A stretch of 64,000 bases of DNA from Alistipes sp. (GCA_017560425.1 JAFZEX010000020.1:1-64000); one strand, 5' to 3'. Numbered from the stretch's first letter, positions 1 to 8,288 are shown. A program made the numbers and translations. The notes: a model not told the origin generated them from the letters alone.

Positions 1-107
<107 letters not shown>

Positions 108-268
108 AAAAATTAAAATGTTTTGTTAGAGTCCTGACTGTTTCAATTTTTCCTAAAAGGAAATTGACAGATAAATACTACACTTTTCTCTCAATTATAA
201 AACCAGTAAATCAAAGAACCATTTTTAGTTCACTTTCGTGCTTCGTAATTTCGAAGCGGAAAGTGGTG

Positions 269-300
269 CAAAGGTAAGGCAAATTTTTTGAACCACCAAA
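269..300 (-). promoter_or_regulatory. rRNA promoter P1 (proximal)
   Basis: Minus-strand -7 box TACCTTTG at 269-276 and a TTTGG -33 element at 296-300, about 20 bp apart, match the Bacteroidetes primary sigma consensus. It is the promoter nearest the 16S gene, about 160 bp from its 5' end. Confidence 0.85.
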
Positions 301-379
301 TTTTTTGGAAACTTTTTTTTCAAAAAATTTTTCTAAGAACCTTTTCAGCTCTTCACCATTTTAGAGGCGAAAGCGAGTG

Positions 380-411
380 CAAAGGTAAGAACTATTTTTT
401 GAACTTCCAAA
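380..411 (-). promoter_or_regulatory. rRNA promoter P2
   Basis: Minus-strand -7 box TACCTTTG at 380-387 and TTTGG at 407-411. It has the same box and spacing as P1, and the flanking AT-rich sequence is also duplicated. Confidence 0.85.
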
Positions 412-494
412 TATTTTGGAAACTTTTTTCAAAATATTTTTAAGAACCTTTTCTTCGCTGCATTCAGAAGCCTGTTTGTTTCTGATTGCGGGTG

Positions 495-525
495 CAAAGG
501 TAGCGCTTTTATTTTAATCTCCAAA
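495..525 (-). promoter_or_regulatory. rRNA promoter P3 (distal)
   Basis: Minus-strand -7 box TACCTTTG at 495-502 and TTTGG at 521-525. This is the third tandem copy. The stretch 530-730 upstream of it holds only AT-rich sequence with no gene that I can see. Confidence 0.8.
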
Positions 526-731
526 CATTTTTGCATCTTTTTTTACATCTTTTTTAGAGGTCAAAACATAATACCCCGAATATCAACAAGTTACATGTAA
601 AAGAATTTTTAGCCTGGGAAAACGCCCTATTATATATATAAATATAGGTATACCCGAGCGCAAACGCATTGTGAAAATTCAGGAGATTTTGAGGTTATGA
701 GCAAGATATCGCAATTATTGTGGCATAATAG

Positions 732-762
732 TTGGAACTTGCCGAAAGTTTGTGTAACTTTG
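732..762 (+). promoter_or_regulatory. promoter of the isochorismatase-family gene
   Basis: TTG at 732-734 and TAACTTTG at 755-762 with 20 bp between them. Transcription would begin near 768, which makes the upstream TTG codon at 789 possible but places the ATG at 822 in a normal leader. Confidence 0.75.
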
Positions 763-821
763 AACAGCTTTAACCCTTTACTTTTTCATTGAACATAACA
801 AACAATCTAAAATTTCGGACT

Positions 822-1373
822 ATGGAGAAGCTTAACAAACCTGCAATTTTGGTCGTGGATATGCTCAACGACTTTGTTTATGGTGCTTTGGCATGCGATC
901 GTGGCAAGGCAATTGTTCCTGCTACGGCTCAACTTTTGGAGGCAGCACGCAAAAAAGGTGTGCCCGTTATCTTCTGTAATGATGCTCATCTTAGGGGCAT
1001 CGACCGTGAACTTAAGCTTTGGGGCGACCACGCCATCGCTGGCACGGAGGGTGCAAAGGTTATCTCGGAGCTAAATCTCTCAGAGGGCGACTATGTTATT
1101 CCCAAGCGTAGATATAGCGGATTCTTCCAGACCGACCTCGACATCACGCTCAAGGAGCTCGGCGTGCAGACAGTGGTGATGACCGGCTTGCATGCTCACA
1201 TGTGTGTTCGCCACACCTCAGCCGATGCCTACTCGCTGGGCTACGACGTTGTTGTTGCGAAGGAGGCTACCGACTCATTCACCGAGGAGGACTACCTTGG
1301 TGGCTTGGCATACCTCAAGCAGTGCTACGGTGCTGATGCTTATACCAACGAGGAGATTATTGAGATGTTGTAA
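822..1373 (+). CDS. isochorismatase-family cysteine hydrolase, nicotinamidase-like
   Basis: Alpha/beta hydrolase of the isochorismatase/nicotinamidase fold, 183 residues from the ATG at 822; an in-frame TTG at 789 would add 11 residues. Visible catalytic elements are the Asp in LVVDMLNDF near the N-terminus, the Lys in VIPKRRYSGF, and the nucleophilic Cys in HAHMCVRHT. A D-x-H pair (NDAHL) followed by WGDH resembles the metal-binding residues of nicotinamidases such as PncA. The substrate is therefore plausibly nicotinamide, with NAD salvage as the pathway, but this family has many amidases and the assignment is inferred. It is a single gene behind its own promoter and diverges from the rRNA operon. 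Confidence 0.85.
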   Translation: MEKLNKPAILVVDMLNDFVYGALACDRGKAIVPATAQLLEAARKKGVPVIFCNDAHLRGIDRELKLWGDHAIAGTEGAKVISELNLSEGDYVIPKRRYSGFFQTDLDITLKELGVQTVVMTGLHAHMCVRHTSADAYSLGYDVVVAKEATDSFTEEDYLGGLAYLKQCYGADAYTNEEIIEML

Positions 1374-1890
1374 AACAAACTACAAATGGGCGCACTCCGC
1401 TTGATGGGAGAGATGGGTAAGCAAAAAGAGGATTAAGACCAATAGGACGATAGGACCATTAGGACATTTGTCCGTGACCATCTTAATGGTCCTAAGGTCC
1501 TAAGGTCTTAATGATCCTCAGAATCTATCAAGCTTTAGTACTCGCACCAATCTCATCAAAGGGTCATAAAGGTCTAAAAGGGTCATAAAGGGTTGTAATA
1601 CTCTTGTGACCCTTTTTGCCCCTTCTGCCCCTGTAATTAGCGCAAAGATAGGGAGTTTAGAGAGTTTAAGGAGTTTAGAGAGTTTAGGAAGGAGCGCTAT
1701 CAGCAGTTATTAATTGGTCGAGGAATAAGACCAATAGGACCATTAGGACTAAGACGATAAAGACCTTTAAGACCATTAAGATCTTTAGGACATTTACGAC
1801 ATTTGTCCGCAACCATCTTAATGGTCCTAAGGTCCTAAGGTCTTAAAGGTCCTCAAAACTACACATCACTAAGCGCACTAAATTTGTTAT
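1374..1890. repeat. non-coding stretch with degenerate and inverted short repeats
   Basis: No gene is visible here. Two related copies of an AGGACC/GGTCCT-rich palindromic block lie at about 1435-1518 and 1725-1854; within them, 1465-1510 and 1800-1845 differ at only a couple of positions. Between them are GGGTCATAAA-type repeats (1561-1610) and GAGTTTAGA-type repeats (1651-1690). Similar low-complexity text recurs at 44040-44075 and 57595-57770, so this looks like a dispersed intergenic repeat class and not a decayed gene. Confidence 0.7.
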
Positions 1891-2005
1891 TAGAAGGGGT
1901 TAGATGTGGTCTCGACATGAAATTGGGCTGGAAGGGACATACTCGAAGTATTTCCCTTTCAGCCCAATGATTGAGAGGCCGCAGATAGCCCCTTATCACA
2001 ACAAA
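1886..2005 (-). terminator. composite 3' element and terminator of aspA (copy A)
   Basis: Directly after the aspA stop the minus strand reads TTTGTTGTGATAAGGGG, then a weak small hairpin, then a long hairpin at 1922-1968 (ATTGGGCTG arm against CAGCCCAAT), and finally a conserved CTAACCCCTTCTAA stretch near 1890-1906. The same order recurs after the genes ending at 10008 and 57902. Confidence 0.75.
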
Positions 2006-3439
2006 TTATCGACGAGGTTTGATATCGAGCTTAACAGGCTTAATCAAATTCTCTGGTGAGAGAATGATATCGAGCTCCTCCTTAGTAAGGATGCCGTGCT
2101 CGAGAACAAGGTCGTAAACACGACGGCCTGTTGCCATAGCCTCCTTAGCGATCTTTGTAGAGTTCTTGTAGCCGATAACTGGGTTGAGCGCTGTTACCAC
2201 GCCGAAGCTATCCTGAACATACTTCAAGCACTGCTCCTCGTTAGCCTTGATGCCATCAACGCAGTTTACACGCAATGTGTCGAAGCCATTCATCATGATC
2301 TCAGCAGACTCGAAGCAGCACTGTGCCATTGTAGGCTCCATTGCGTTGAGCTCCATCTGAGCCTCCTGACCACACATAGCAACACATGCGTCGTTACCGA
2401 TAACCTTGTAGCAGATCTGGTTCATCACCTCAGGGATAACAGGGTTTACCTTACCTGGCATGATTGAAGAACCTGGCTGGCGTGCTGGAAGGTCGAACTC
2501 GTGCAAGCCGCAACGAGGACCAGAGCCCAACAAACGAAGGTCGTTACAGATCTTATTGAGCTTAACAGCAACACGGCGGAGAGCTGATGAGTAGCCCACC
2601 ATGCATGATGTGTCAGATGTAGCAGCCACGAGATCCTCAGCAAGCTTAATATCCCAGCCTGTGATCTGGCGCAAAGCAGCGATACACTTCTCAGAGTACT
2701 CAGGCTCAGAGCAGATACCTGTACCGATAGCCGTAGCACCCATGTTCACTGTTAGGAACTCCTCAGCAGCGAAGTCAAGGTTCTTGCGCTCCTCCTTCAA
2801 GATCTGAGCGAAAGCACCAAATGTCTGACCAAGAGTCATAGGCACAGCATCCTCGAGCTGAGTACGACCCATCTTAAGGATGTTAGCAAACTCCTTCGCC
2901 TTCTTCTCGAATGACTCGATAAGGGCGTTATAGTGCTTCATGAACACCTGGTGTGTGGCGTAAAGACCGAGGTGAATACCGCAAGGATATGCATCATTTG
3001 TAGACTGTGAGCAGTTTACGTGGTCGTTAGGCGAGCAGTACTGATACTCACCTGGCTGGTGACCCATAATCTGAAGCGCACGGTTAGCGATAACCTCGTT
3101 AGCGTTCATGTTAGTTGTAGTACCTGCACCACCCTGGATCATGTCGCAAGGGAACTGGTCGTGGTGCTGGCCCTGCATAATCTCGAGGCAAGCCTTAGAG
3201 ATAGCGTCGAACTGCTCGTCAGTCAAAAGACCGAGCTGGTGGTTAGCCTCAGCAGCACCAAGCTTAGTGATAGCAAGACCATTGATAAACAAAGGATAGT
3301 CTGAAAGGTGGAAGCGGCTGATAGGGAAGTTTTCAATTCCACGCAATGTCTGCACGCCATAGAGAGCCTCAACAGGCACCTCCAACTCACCAATAAGGTC
3401 GCTCTCGATACGAGTCTTTCCTGAATAATTAGTAGCCAT
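2006..3439 (-). CDS. aspA: aspartate ammonia-lyase (aspartase)
   Basis: Converts L-aspartate to fumarate and ammonia in the cytoplasm, feeding the fumarate-reduction and succinate branch typical of anaerobic Bacteroidales. The 477-residue length fits the family. The fumarase/aspartase signature is present as GSSIMPGKVNP, with upstream elements GGAGTTTNMNANEV and SQSTNDAYP and a C-terminal ALNPVIGY. The start ATG at 3437-3439 is preceded by a spaced leader. The gene stands alone, with a promoter at 3513-3520 and a composite terminator element at its 3' end. Fumarase class II is the nearest alternative, but the overall sequence reads as aspartase. Confidence 0.95.
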   Translation of the reverse strand: MATNYSGKTRIESDLIGELEVPVEALYGVQTLRGIENFPISRFHLSDYPLFINGLAITKLGAAEANHQLGLLTDEQFDAISKACLEIMQGQHHDQFPCDMIQGGAGTTTNMNANEVIANRALQIMGHQPGEYQYCSPNDHVNCSQSTNDAYPCGIHLGLYATHQVFMKHYNALIESFEKKAKEFANILKMGRTQLEDAVPMTLGQTFGAFAQILKEERKNLDFAAEEFLTVNMGATAIGTGICSEPEYSEKCIAALRQITGWDIKLAEDLVAATSDTSCMVGYSSALRRVAVKLNKICNDLRLLGSGPRCGLHEFDLPARQPGSSIMPGKVNPVIPEVMNQICYKVIGNDACVAMCGQEAQMELNAMEPTMAQCCFESAEIMMNGFDTLRVNCVDGIKANEEQCLKYVQDSFGVVTALNPVIGYKNSTKIAKEAMATGRRVYDLVLEHGILTKEELDIILSPENLIKPVKLDIKPRR

Positions 3440-3512
3440 AATAGGTTGTTTTGTGTTTATTTGTAATTAGAATTTCCAAAAATCGAGATGTATGGTCAGC
3501 CCATACATTATG

Positions 3513-3520
3513 CAAAGATA
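3513..3520 (-). promoter_or_regulatory. -7 box of the aspA promoter
   Basis: Minus-strand TATCTTTG. No good TTTG is found 19-20 bp upstream, so the -33 element is weak or regulated. Confidence 0.6.
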
Positions 3521-3627
3521 ACAAATTTTTCAGAACTTAAGCCCTAAAACTTAAAAATTTATCACTCGCCAAAGCGCATTTATGGCAATTTGTAAAAAAT
3601 AGGAAAAATTTCGCCTTTTGAATGTGG

Positions 3628-3635
3628 TATATTTG
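3628..3635 (+). promoter_or_regulatory. -7 box before the coiled-coil gene
   Basis: TATATTTG lies 24 bp before the ATG at 3660. A transcript starting near 3640 would exclude the longer reading frame that begins at 3618, which supports the ATG at 3660. Confidence 0.6.
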
Positions 3636-3659
3636 CGACAAACCCTAAAACAAATCACC

Positions 3660-4271
3660 ATGAACAGAGTACTATTTATCGTAGCCACGGCAGCTACCAC
3701 AATCGCCATTTTATTGGGCGTAAAACTGCGCAACATGTCGTTAGAACATGAGCGCCTCGAGAGCAACCAACAAGCACTGCTTAGCGACGTTGAAACATAC
3801 AAAACACGGGCAGACAGGTGGGCAGCCACTGCCGAGGTTTTAGAGCTGAAGATTAGCGAGTTACGCAAGGCAAGAGCCGACGATGCGAAGCGTATCAGAG
3901 AGCTGGGCATACGCCTTCGTGAGGTGGAGAGCTACGCACGCAGCATAACACAAAAACGAGGGGGCGCTACCCTACCCTTGCGTGATACGGTGATTGTTCG
4001 TGACACCATAAAAATATTTAGCTCGGAGGGTGGGCACACCGAGCTAAGTGGCATGGTGCACAACGACTCGATAACCTACCACTTCGCAAGCACCGACACC
4101 ATCTATCAAGTTGTGCGCCGTGTGCCTCGCCGCTTCCTATTTTTTAGGTTCGGCACCAAGGCAATACACCAAGATGTGTGGACCTCAAACCCCTCGACAA
4201 AGGTTGTCTACACCGAGTTTATCGAGATTGAGAAGCCTAAACCTACGAAGCGACGCAAGCGCCGAGAGTAG
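3660..4271 (+). CDS. membrane-anchored coiled-coil protein, DUF6549-like (phage-type)
   Basis: 203 residues from the ATG at 3660. An N-terminal hydrophobic segment (RVLFIVATAATTIAILLGV) is followed by a predicted coiled coil to about residue 100, then a beta-rich C-terminal part with DTVIVRDTI and FFRFGTKAIHQDVWTSNP, ending in a strongly basic tail. The architecture and the RDT/DVWTSNP motifs resemble DUF6549 proteins, which are often found in Bacteroides prophages next to lysis genes. No other phage gene lies nearby, so this may be a domesticated remnant or a cellular homologue. Function unknown. The family assignment is from memory and needs a profile search. Confidence 0.6.
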   Translation: MNRVLFIVATAATTIAILLGVKLRNMSLEHERLESNQQALLSDVETYKTRADRWAATAEVLELKISELRKARADDAKRIRELGIRLREVESYARSITQKRGGATLPLRDTVIVRDTIKIFSSEGGHTELSGMVHNDSITYHFASTDTIYQVVRRVPRRFLFFRFGTKAIHQDVWTSNPSTKVVYTEFIEIEKPKPTKRRKRRE

Positions 4272-4307
4272 AAACAAATATTTGTCATCGTGCTTTTTTG
4301 GCGGTGG

Positions 4308-4340
4308 TTGATATATTTTGCTAAAATTTCGTTATATTTG
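4308..4340 (+). promoter_or_regulatory. promoter of coaD
   Basis: TTG at 4308-4310 and TATATTTG at 4333-4340. The spacing of 22 bp is slightly long. It lies 22 bp before the coaD ATG. Confidence 0.6.
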
Positions 4341-4361
4341 CACTATTATATTAATATAGGT

Positions 4362-4835
4362 ATGCAACGAATAGCAATATTTCCTGGATCGTTCGACCCA
4401 TTTACCCGAGGTCATAAGGCCATTGTTGATGAGGCGCTGAGCATCTTCGACAAGGTTGTTGTTGCCATAGGTCACAACCCTGCAAAGCGAGGCTTGCTCG
4501 CTATCGAGGCACGCAAACAACTCATCGAGAAGGTATTCGAGGGTGATAGCCGTGTGGAGGTGAGCACCTACACCTCGCTTACGGGTAGCGAGGCGCAGAG
4601 GCTTGGTGCCACAACAATCATTCGCAGCCTACGCAACGCCACCGACTTTGAGTATGAGCGCACCATGGAGCGTGCTAATCGCCATATCTTCCCCGAGCTA
4701 AAGACAATAATGCTCCTTGCCCCCGCCGAGGTTGAGCACATATCGTCGTCGCTGGTGCGTGAGCTACACCTCTTTGGTCACCCCACAGCGGAGCTTCTTC
4801 CCGAGGGCATCAATATTAACGACTATTTAGAATAA
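4362..4835 (+). CDS. coaD: phosphopantetheine adenylyltransferase
   Basis: Transfers AMP from ATP to 4'-phosphopantetheine, the penultimate step of coenzyme A synthesis in the cytoplasm. 157 residues from the ATG at 4362, the normal length. The nucleotidyltransferase motif is seen as FPGSFDPFTRGH, the KxxLxxxEAR-type segment follows, and EVEHISSSLVRE near the C-terminus corresponds to the family's ISSTxVR motif. An upstream in-frame start at 4290 would lie before the promoter's start site and is rejected. It heads a coaD-lpxD-ruvC run: lpxD begins 16 bp later. Confidence 0.95.
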   Translation: MQRIAIFPGSFDPFTRGHKAIVDEALSIFDKVVVAIGHNPAKRGLLAIEARKQLIEKVFEGDSRVEVSTYTSLTGSEAQRLGATTIIRSLRNATDFEYERTMERANRHIFPELKTIMLLAPAEVEHISSSLVRELHLFGHPTAELLPEGININDYLE

Positions 4836-4851
4836 CAAAACATAGAACTTT

Positions 4852-5886
4852 ATGCAGTTTACAGCTGAGATGATCGCCGGCATGCTTAACGGCGAGATTG
4901 TAGGAGATAAAAATGCTGCCGTATCGACCGTGTCGTCAATCGACGGAGGCAAGGCAGGATCATTGGCATACCTCACTAACCCAAAATATGAGCAATATAT
5001 CTACACCACCGAGGCTTCGATCGTGCTTGTCGATAAGACCTTCGAGCCTAAGGCGGAGATAAAGGCTACGCTTATCAAGGTCGAGAATGTTGGCGAGTGC
5101 GTGCTCAACCTCTTGGAGATGTACAACGCCACACGCCCACAGAAGAGCGGAATATCGAAGATGGCATCTATAAATGAGTCGGCTTCGGTTGGCGAGGGTT
5201 GCTACATTGGCGACTTTGCAGTAGTGGAGCGTGGCGCAAAGCTTGGCAACAAGGTGCAGATATATCCACAATGCTACATTGGCGATAATGTTGAGATTGG
5301 CGAGGGCACTAAGCTCTACCCTGGCGTGAAGATTTACGAGGGTTGCAAGATTGGCCGCAACTGCATTATCCATGCTGGCGCTGTCATCGGCGCTGATGGC
5401 TTCGGCTTCGCACCAAAGGCCGACGGCACATTTGCCAAGATTCCACAGCTCGGCAACGTGATTATCGAGGATAACGTTGAGATTGGCGCTAACACATGTG
5501 TCGATCGTGCCAAGACCGACTCGACAATCATTCGCTCGGGCGTTAAGCTCGACAACCTTATTCAGGTGGGCCACAACGTGCAGATTGGCTCGAACACCGT
5601 AATGTCGGCACAGGTGGGCATTGCAGGCACTACGAAGATTGGCTCTAACTGCTTCGTGGGCGGTCAGGTGGGCTTTGCCGACCATATTGTGGTGGGCAAC
5701 GGCTGCAAGATTGGCTCGCAGAGCGGCATCGACAAGGGTGTTGCCGATGGTGAGACACGCTTTGGCTCGCCAGCACTTCCAGGCATTCAGTATCACCGCT
5801 CGTTTGCCGTATTCCGCAACCTTCCCGAGATGGCAACCAAGCTTCGTGAGTTGGAGAAGCGCATAAACACTATCGAGGAGAAGTAA
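4852..5886 (+). CDS. lpxD: UDP-3-O-acylglucosamine N-acyltransferase
   Basis: Third step of lipid A synthesis: adds the N-linked 3-hydroxyacyl chain to UDP-3-O-acylglucosamine. 344 residues. The N-terminal uridine-binding domain covers about 1-100 (SLAYLTNPKY), followed by a left-handed beta-helix of hexapeptide repeats from about 105 to 310 (repeated GxxxxIG patterns) and a C-terminal helix (LRELEKRINTIEEK). The expected catalytic His lies in VGHNVQIG. Gene order is coaD, then lpxD, then ruvC only 2 bp after the stop, so the genes are likely co-transcribed. Other lpx genes are not in the window. Confidence 0.95.
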   Translation: MQFTAEMIAGMLNGEIVGDKNAAVSTVSSIDGGKAGSLAYLTNPKYEQYIYTTEASIVLVDKTFEPKAEIKATLIKVENVGECVLNLLEMYNATRPQKSGISKMASINESASVGEGCYIGDFAVVERGAKLGNKVQIYPQCYIGDNVEIGEGTKLYPGVKIYEGCKIGRNCIIHAGAVIGADGFGFAPKADGTFAKIPQLGNVIIEDNVEIGANTCVDRAKTDSTIIRSGVKLDNLIQVGHNVQIGSNTVMSAQVGIAGTTKIGSNCFVGGQVGFADHIVVGNGCKIGSQSGIDKGVADGETRFGSPALPGIQYHRSFAVFRNLPEMATKLRELEKRINTIEEK

Positions 5887-5888
5887 CA

Positions 5889-6500
5889 GTGAGCAACCGA
5901 GTGCGCATAATGGGCATCGACCCCGGAACAAACTACATGGGCTACGGCATCGTAGATATTGTGGCGGGCAAGCCCCAGGCAGTTGTTATGGGCGAGATCG
6001 ACATGCACAAGATAAAAGATCCTCACCACAAGCTGCGCCACATCTTCGAGCGTGTGTCGGACCTATGCCGAGGCTACGCACCTACGGAGGTGGCTTTCGA
6101 GTCGCCCTTCTTTGGCGAGAATGTGCAGTCGATGCTCAAGTTGGGCAGGGCTCAGGGCGTGGCGATAGCCGCCGTGCTCAGCGCCACGCAGGATACGCCC
6201 ATTGCCGAGTATGCCCCAACACGCATCAAGCAGGCGATAACGGGACGTGGCCAGGCATCGAAGGAGCAGGTGGCAACGATGATCAACTCGATACTCGGCA
6301 CCGACTACCACCCCCGCAAGCTCGACGCCACGGACGGCATGGCAGTAGCCTTGTGTCATTGGTTTACCACATCGAACGTATTGACACGTGCCACAGCGGG
6401 CGAGAAGCGCAAAGGCTTGGGTGGCGACAGCAAGAGCCGCAAGGGAAGCTCGTCGTGGGAGTCGTTCGTTAAGTCGAACCCCGACAGAGTCAAAAAATAG
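5889..6500 (+). CDS. ruvC: Holliday junction endonuclease RuvC
   Basis: Resolves Holliday junctions with RuvAB. 203 residues; the start is a GTG at 5889, 2 bp after the lpxD stop, implying translational coupling. The acidic active-site residues are visible: Asp in MGIDPGTN, Glu in VAFESPFFG and the Asp pair region in KLDATDGMAVALCHW. The last 40 residues or so are basic and Ser-rich (KGLGGDSKSRKGSSS), longer than in the E. coli protein but common in Bacteroidetes. Confidence 0.95.
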   Translation: MSNRVRIMGIDPGTNYMGYGIVDIVAGKPQAVVMGEIDMHKIKDPHHKLRHIFERVSDLCRGYAPTEVAFESPFFGENVQSMLKLGRAQGVAIAAVLSATQDTPIAEYAPTRIKQAITGRGQASKEQVATMINSILGTDYHPRKLDATDGMAVALCHWFTTSNVLTRATAGEKRKGLGGDSKSRKGSSSWESFVKSNPDRVKK

Positions 6501-6523
6501 GGAAACAAAAAAACTAAATAGAT

Positions 6524-7570
6524 ATGAAGAAGATTTTAATGCTATTGGCATGCTGCCTCGTGTTGGGCGTTGCGTGCAACAATTTGGAGAACAGCAAGGG
6601 AAATATCACCATCAGTGGCTCTCTTGCAAACAAGATTTCGGCTGGCGACACACTCTCGTTGCGCATTAGCGGCGAGGAGGAGAACATCGCAACAGCCACC
6701 GTTACGGAGGACTGCACATTTATCTTTGATGTAAATGTAGAGAAGGAGCAGTTCCTAACACTCTATATTGGCGAAAGCCCCGTTGTGGAGATTATCACCA
6801 GCGGCAAAGATATCGCCATCTCGATGGACGAGCAGGGCCATATCAACATCAAGGGTTCAAGCAACAACGATGCTTGGCGCAACTTTATCAACAAAGTTAA
6901 GCCTTTGGACAACTCATTGCGCAGCGCACAAACAGACGAGGAGGGTGAGGCTATATATAATCAGCTTCTCGAGACTCTCGACGCATCGATTATCGAGAAT
7001 CGCAACAACCCTATTTCTCTAAAGATTCACAGCTTCTATACTCAGTATGGCGGTGATGCTAAGCGTGCCGACGAGCTCTTCAAGCTTATCAACAAGCGCT
7101 ACAGCTACCTTAGTGAGTACAAAACAATAGAAAAGACACTCCTCGGTAGCGACCTTATCGACCTTACGCTTAAGGACGGCAATGGCACAGAGGTTGTACT
7201 ATCTGAGATAGTAAAGAGTGGCAAGTGGGTGCTCGTGGACTTTTGGGCTACATGGTGCGGTCCTTGTCGTGGCGAGATTCCACACCTCGTAGAGGCATAT
7301 GCCGAGTTTGCACCCAAGGGTCTCGAGATCTACGGCGTGTCGTTCGACCGTCCTGGCTCTGAGGCTAAGTGGCAGAAGTTTACCAAGGAGAACTCTATGA
7401 CATGGATCAACGTATTGGGCATTGACAGCAATGGTAGATGGAAGGCTGGCGAGGAGTACAACGTGAACTCTATCCCTGCGAACTTCCTCTACTCGCCTGA
7501 GGGCAAGCTCGTGGCTAAGAACCTTCGTGGCGAGGAGATCAAGAAGATTCTTGGCGAGCACATAAAGTAA
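6524..7570 (+). CDS. TlpA-like thiol-disulfide oxidoreductase lipoprotein with DUF4369-type N-domain
   Basis: 348 residues. Lipoprotein signal with Cys18 (LVLGVAC). The N-terminal part (about 25-120, NITISGSL...) is a beta domain of the DUF4369 type that precedes TlpA domains in Bacteroidetes. The C-terminal thioredoxin fold carries the active site ATWCGPCRGE, and a conserved proline context at NSIPANFLYSP. It probably acts in the periplasm reducing or isomerising disulfides, for example in cytochrome maturation or oxidative defence. The next gene repeats the thioredoxin half almost exactly at DNA level, indicating a tandem duplication or gene conversion. Confidence 0.88.
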   Translation: MKKILMLLACCLVLGVACNNLENSKGNITISGSLANKISAGDTLSLRISGEEENIATATVTEDCTFIFDVNVEKEQFLTLYIGESPVVEIITSGKDIAISMDEQGHINIKGSSNNDAWRNFINKVKPLDNSLRSAQTDEEGEAIYNQLLETLDASIIENRNNPISLKIHSFYTQYGGDAKRADELFKLINKRYSYLSEYKTIEKTLLGSDLIDLTLKDGNGTEVVLSEIVKSGKWVLVDFWATWCGPCRGEIPHLVEAYAEFAPKGLEIYGVSFDRPGSEAKWQKFTKENSMTWINVLGIDSNGRWKAGEEYNVNSIPANFLYSPEGKLVAKNLRGEEIKKILGEHIK

Positions 7571-7591
7571 ACCATTAAAAAACTTAAACCT

Positions 7592-8086
7592 ATGAAACGA
7601 CTACTTACTATTCTCTGCGCTATCTTGGCAGCAAACATCGCCACAGCGCAGCAACCTGAAGTTGGTGATAGCTATATCGACGCAACACTTAGCGACATCA
7701 ACGGCAAGAGCGTGAGCATCTCGGAGCTTGTGAATGATGGCAAGTGGGTGCTCGTAGACTTTTGGGCTACATGGTGCGGTCCTTGCCGTGGCGAGATTCC
7801 ACACCTCGTAGAGGCATACAAAGAGTTTGCGCCAAAGGGCTTCGAGATCTACGGCATCTCGCTCTGCGGTCCTGGCCGCGAGTACGGATGGAAGAAGTAT
7901 GTTGAACATAACTCTATGACATGGGTAAATGTTTGGGGCTACATCGATGACGAGTCGACAGTTGCCGCAGCATACGGCGTGCAGTATATCCCATCGAACT
8001 TCCTCATTTCGCCCGAAGGTAAGATTGTTGCAATAAATCTTCGTGGCGATGACGTAAAAAAAGTGCTTGCTGAGTACATCAAGTAA
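7592..8086 (+). CDS. TlpA-like periplasmic thioredoxin, stand-alone copy
   Basis: 164 residues, with a signal peptide (MKRLLTILCAILAANIATAQ) but no lipobox Cys, so probably soluble and periplasmic. It comprises a thioredoxin domain only, with ATWCGPCRGE and the cis-Pro region YIPSNFLISP. It starts 21 bp after the preceding gene. About 100 bp around the active site (7742-7820) differ from the upstream gene (7207-7285) at only a few bases, much less than the rest of the two genes. The pair presumably divides the work between a membrane-tethered and a soluble form; the substrates are unknown. Confidence 0.88.
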   Translation: MKRLLTILCAILAANIATAQQPEVGDSYIDATLSDINGKSVSISELVNDGKWVLVDFWATWCGPCRGEIPHLVEAYKEFAPKGFEIYGISLCGPGREYGWKKYVEHNSMTWVNVWGYIDDESTVAAAYGVQYIPSNFLISPEGKIVAINLRGDDVKKVLAEYIK

Positions 8087-8112
8087 AACATTGATAATCA
8101 GCGAATAGACTA

Positions 8113-8142
8113 TGTGGCGACAAAAATCGCCACATTTTTTTT
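8113..8142 (+). terminator. intrinsic terminator after the thioredoxin pair
   Basis: Perfect 8-bp stem TGTGGCGA/TCGCCACA with a 6-nt loop, followed by eight T. Confidence 0.9.
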
Positions 8143-8161
8143 GCATTTTTTTACGAAAATA

Positions 8162-8193
8162 TTTGCACAGTAAAAATATTTGTCGTACATTTG
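8162..8193 (+). promoter_or_regulatory. promoter of tRNA-Arg
   Basis: TTTG at 8162-8165, 20 bp, TACATTTG at 8186-8193; an excellent match 21 bp before the tRNA. Confidence 0.8.
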
Positions 8194-8214
8194 CACTCGC
8201 AAAAGCAAAGGAAT

Positions 8215-8288
8215 GGCTCCGTAGCTCAACTGAATAGAGTACTTGACTACGGATCAAGCGGTTCCAGGTTTGAATCCTGGCGGAGTCA
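8215..8288 (+). tRNA. tRNA-Arg (anticodon ACG)
   Basis: A 74-nt cloverleaf: acceptor stem GGCTCCG/CGGAGTC (one G-T pair), D-arm GTAGCTCAACTGAATAGAGTAC, anticodon stem CTTGA/TCAAG with loop CTACGGA (anticodon ACG at 8249-8251), and T-arm with GGTTTGAATCC. CCA is not encoded. It has its own promoter and terminator, so it is a single-gene unit. Confidence 0.96.

Noticed and set aside
1643-1650. Minus-strand promoter box TATCTTTG in the first repeat region
   Set aside because: No gene or structured RNA follows on that strand before the convergent hydrolase gene, and the box is part of a repeat; it is probably fortuitous.
4960-5931. 323-codon frame on the minus strand opposite lpxD
   Set aside because: It is an antisense shadow of the hexapeptide repeats; it has no domain and no promoter, and lpxD is certain.
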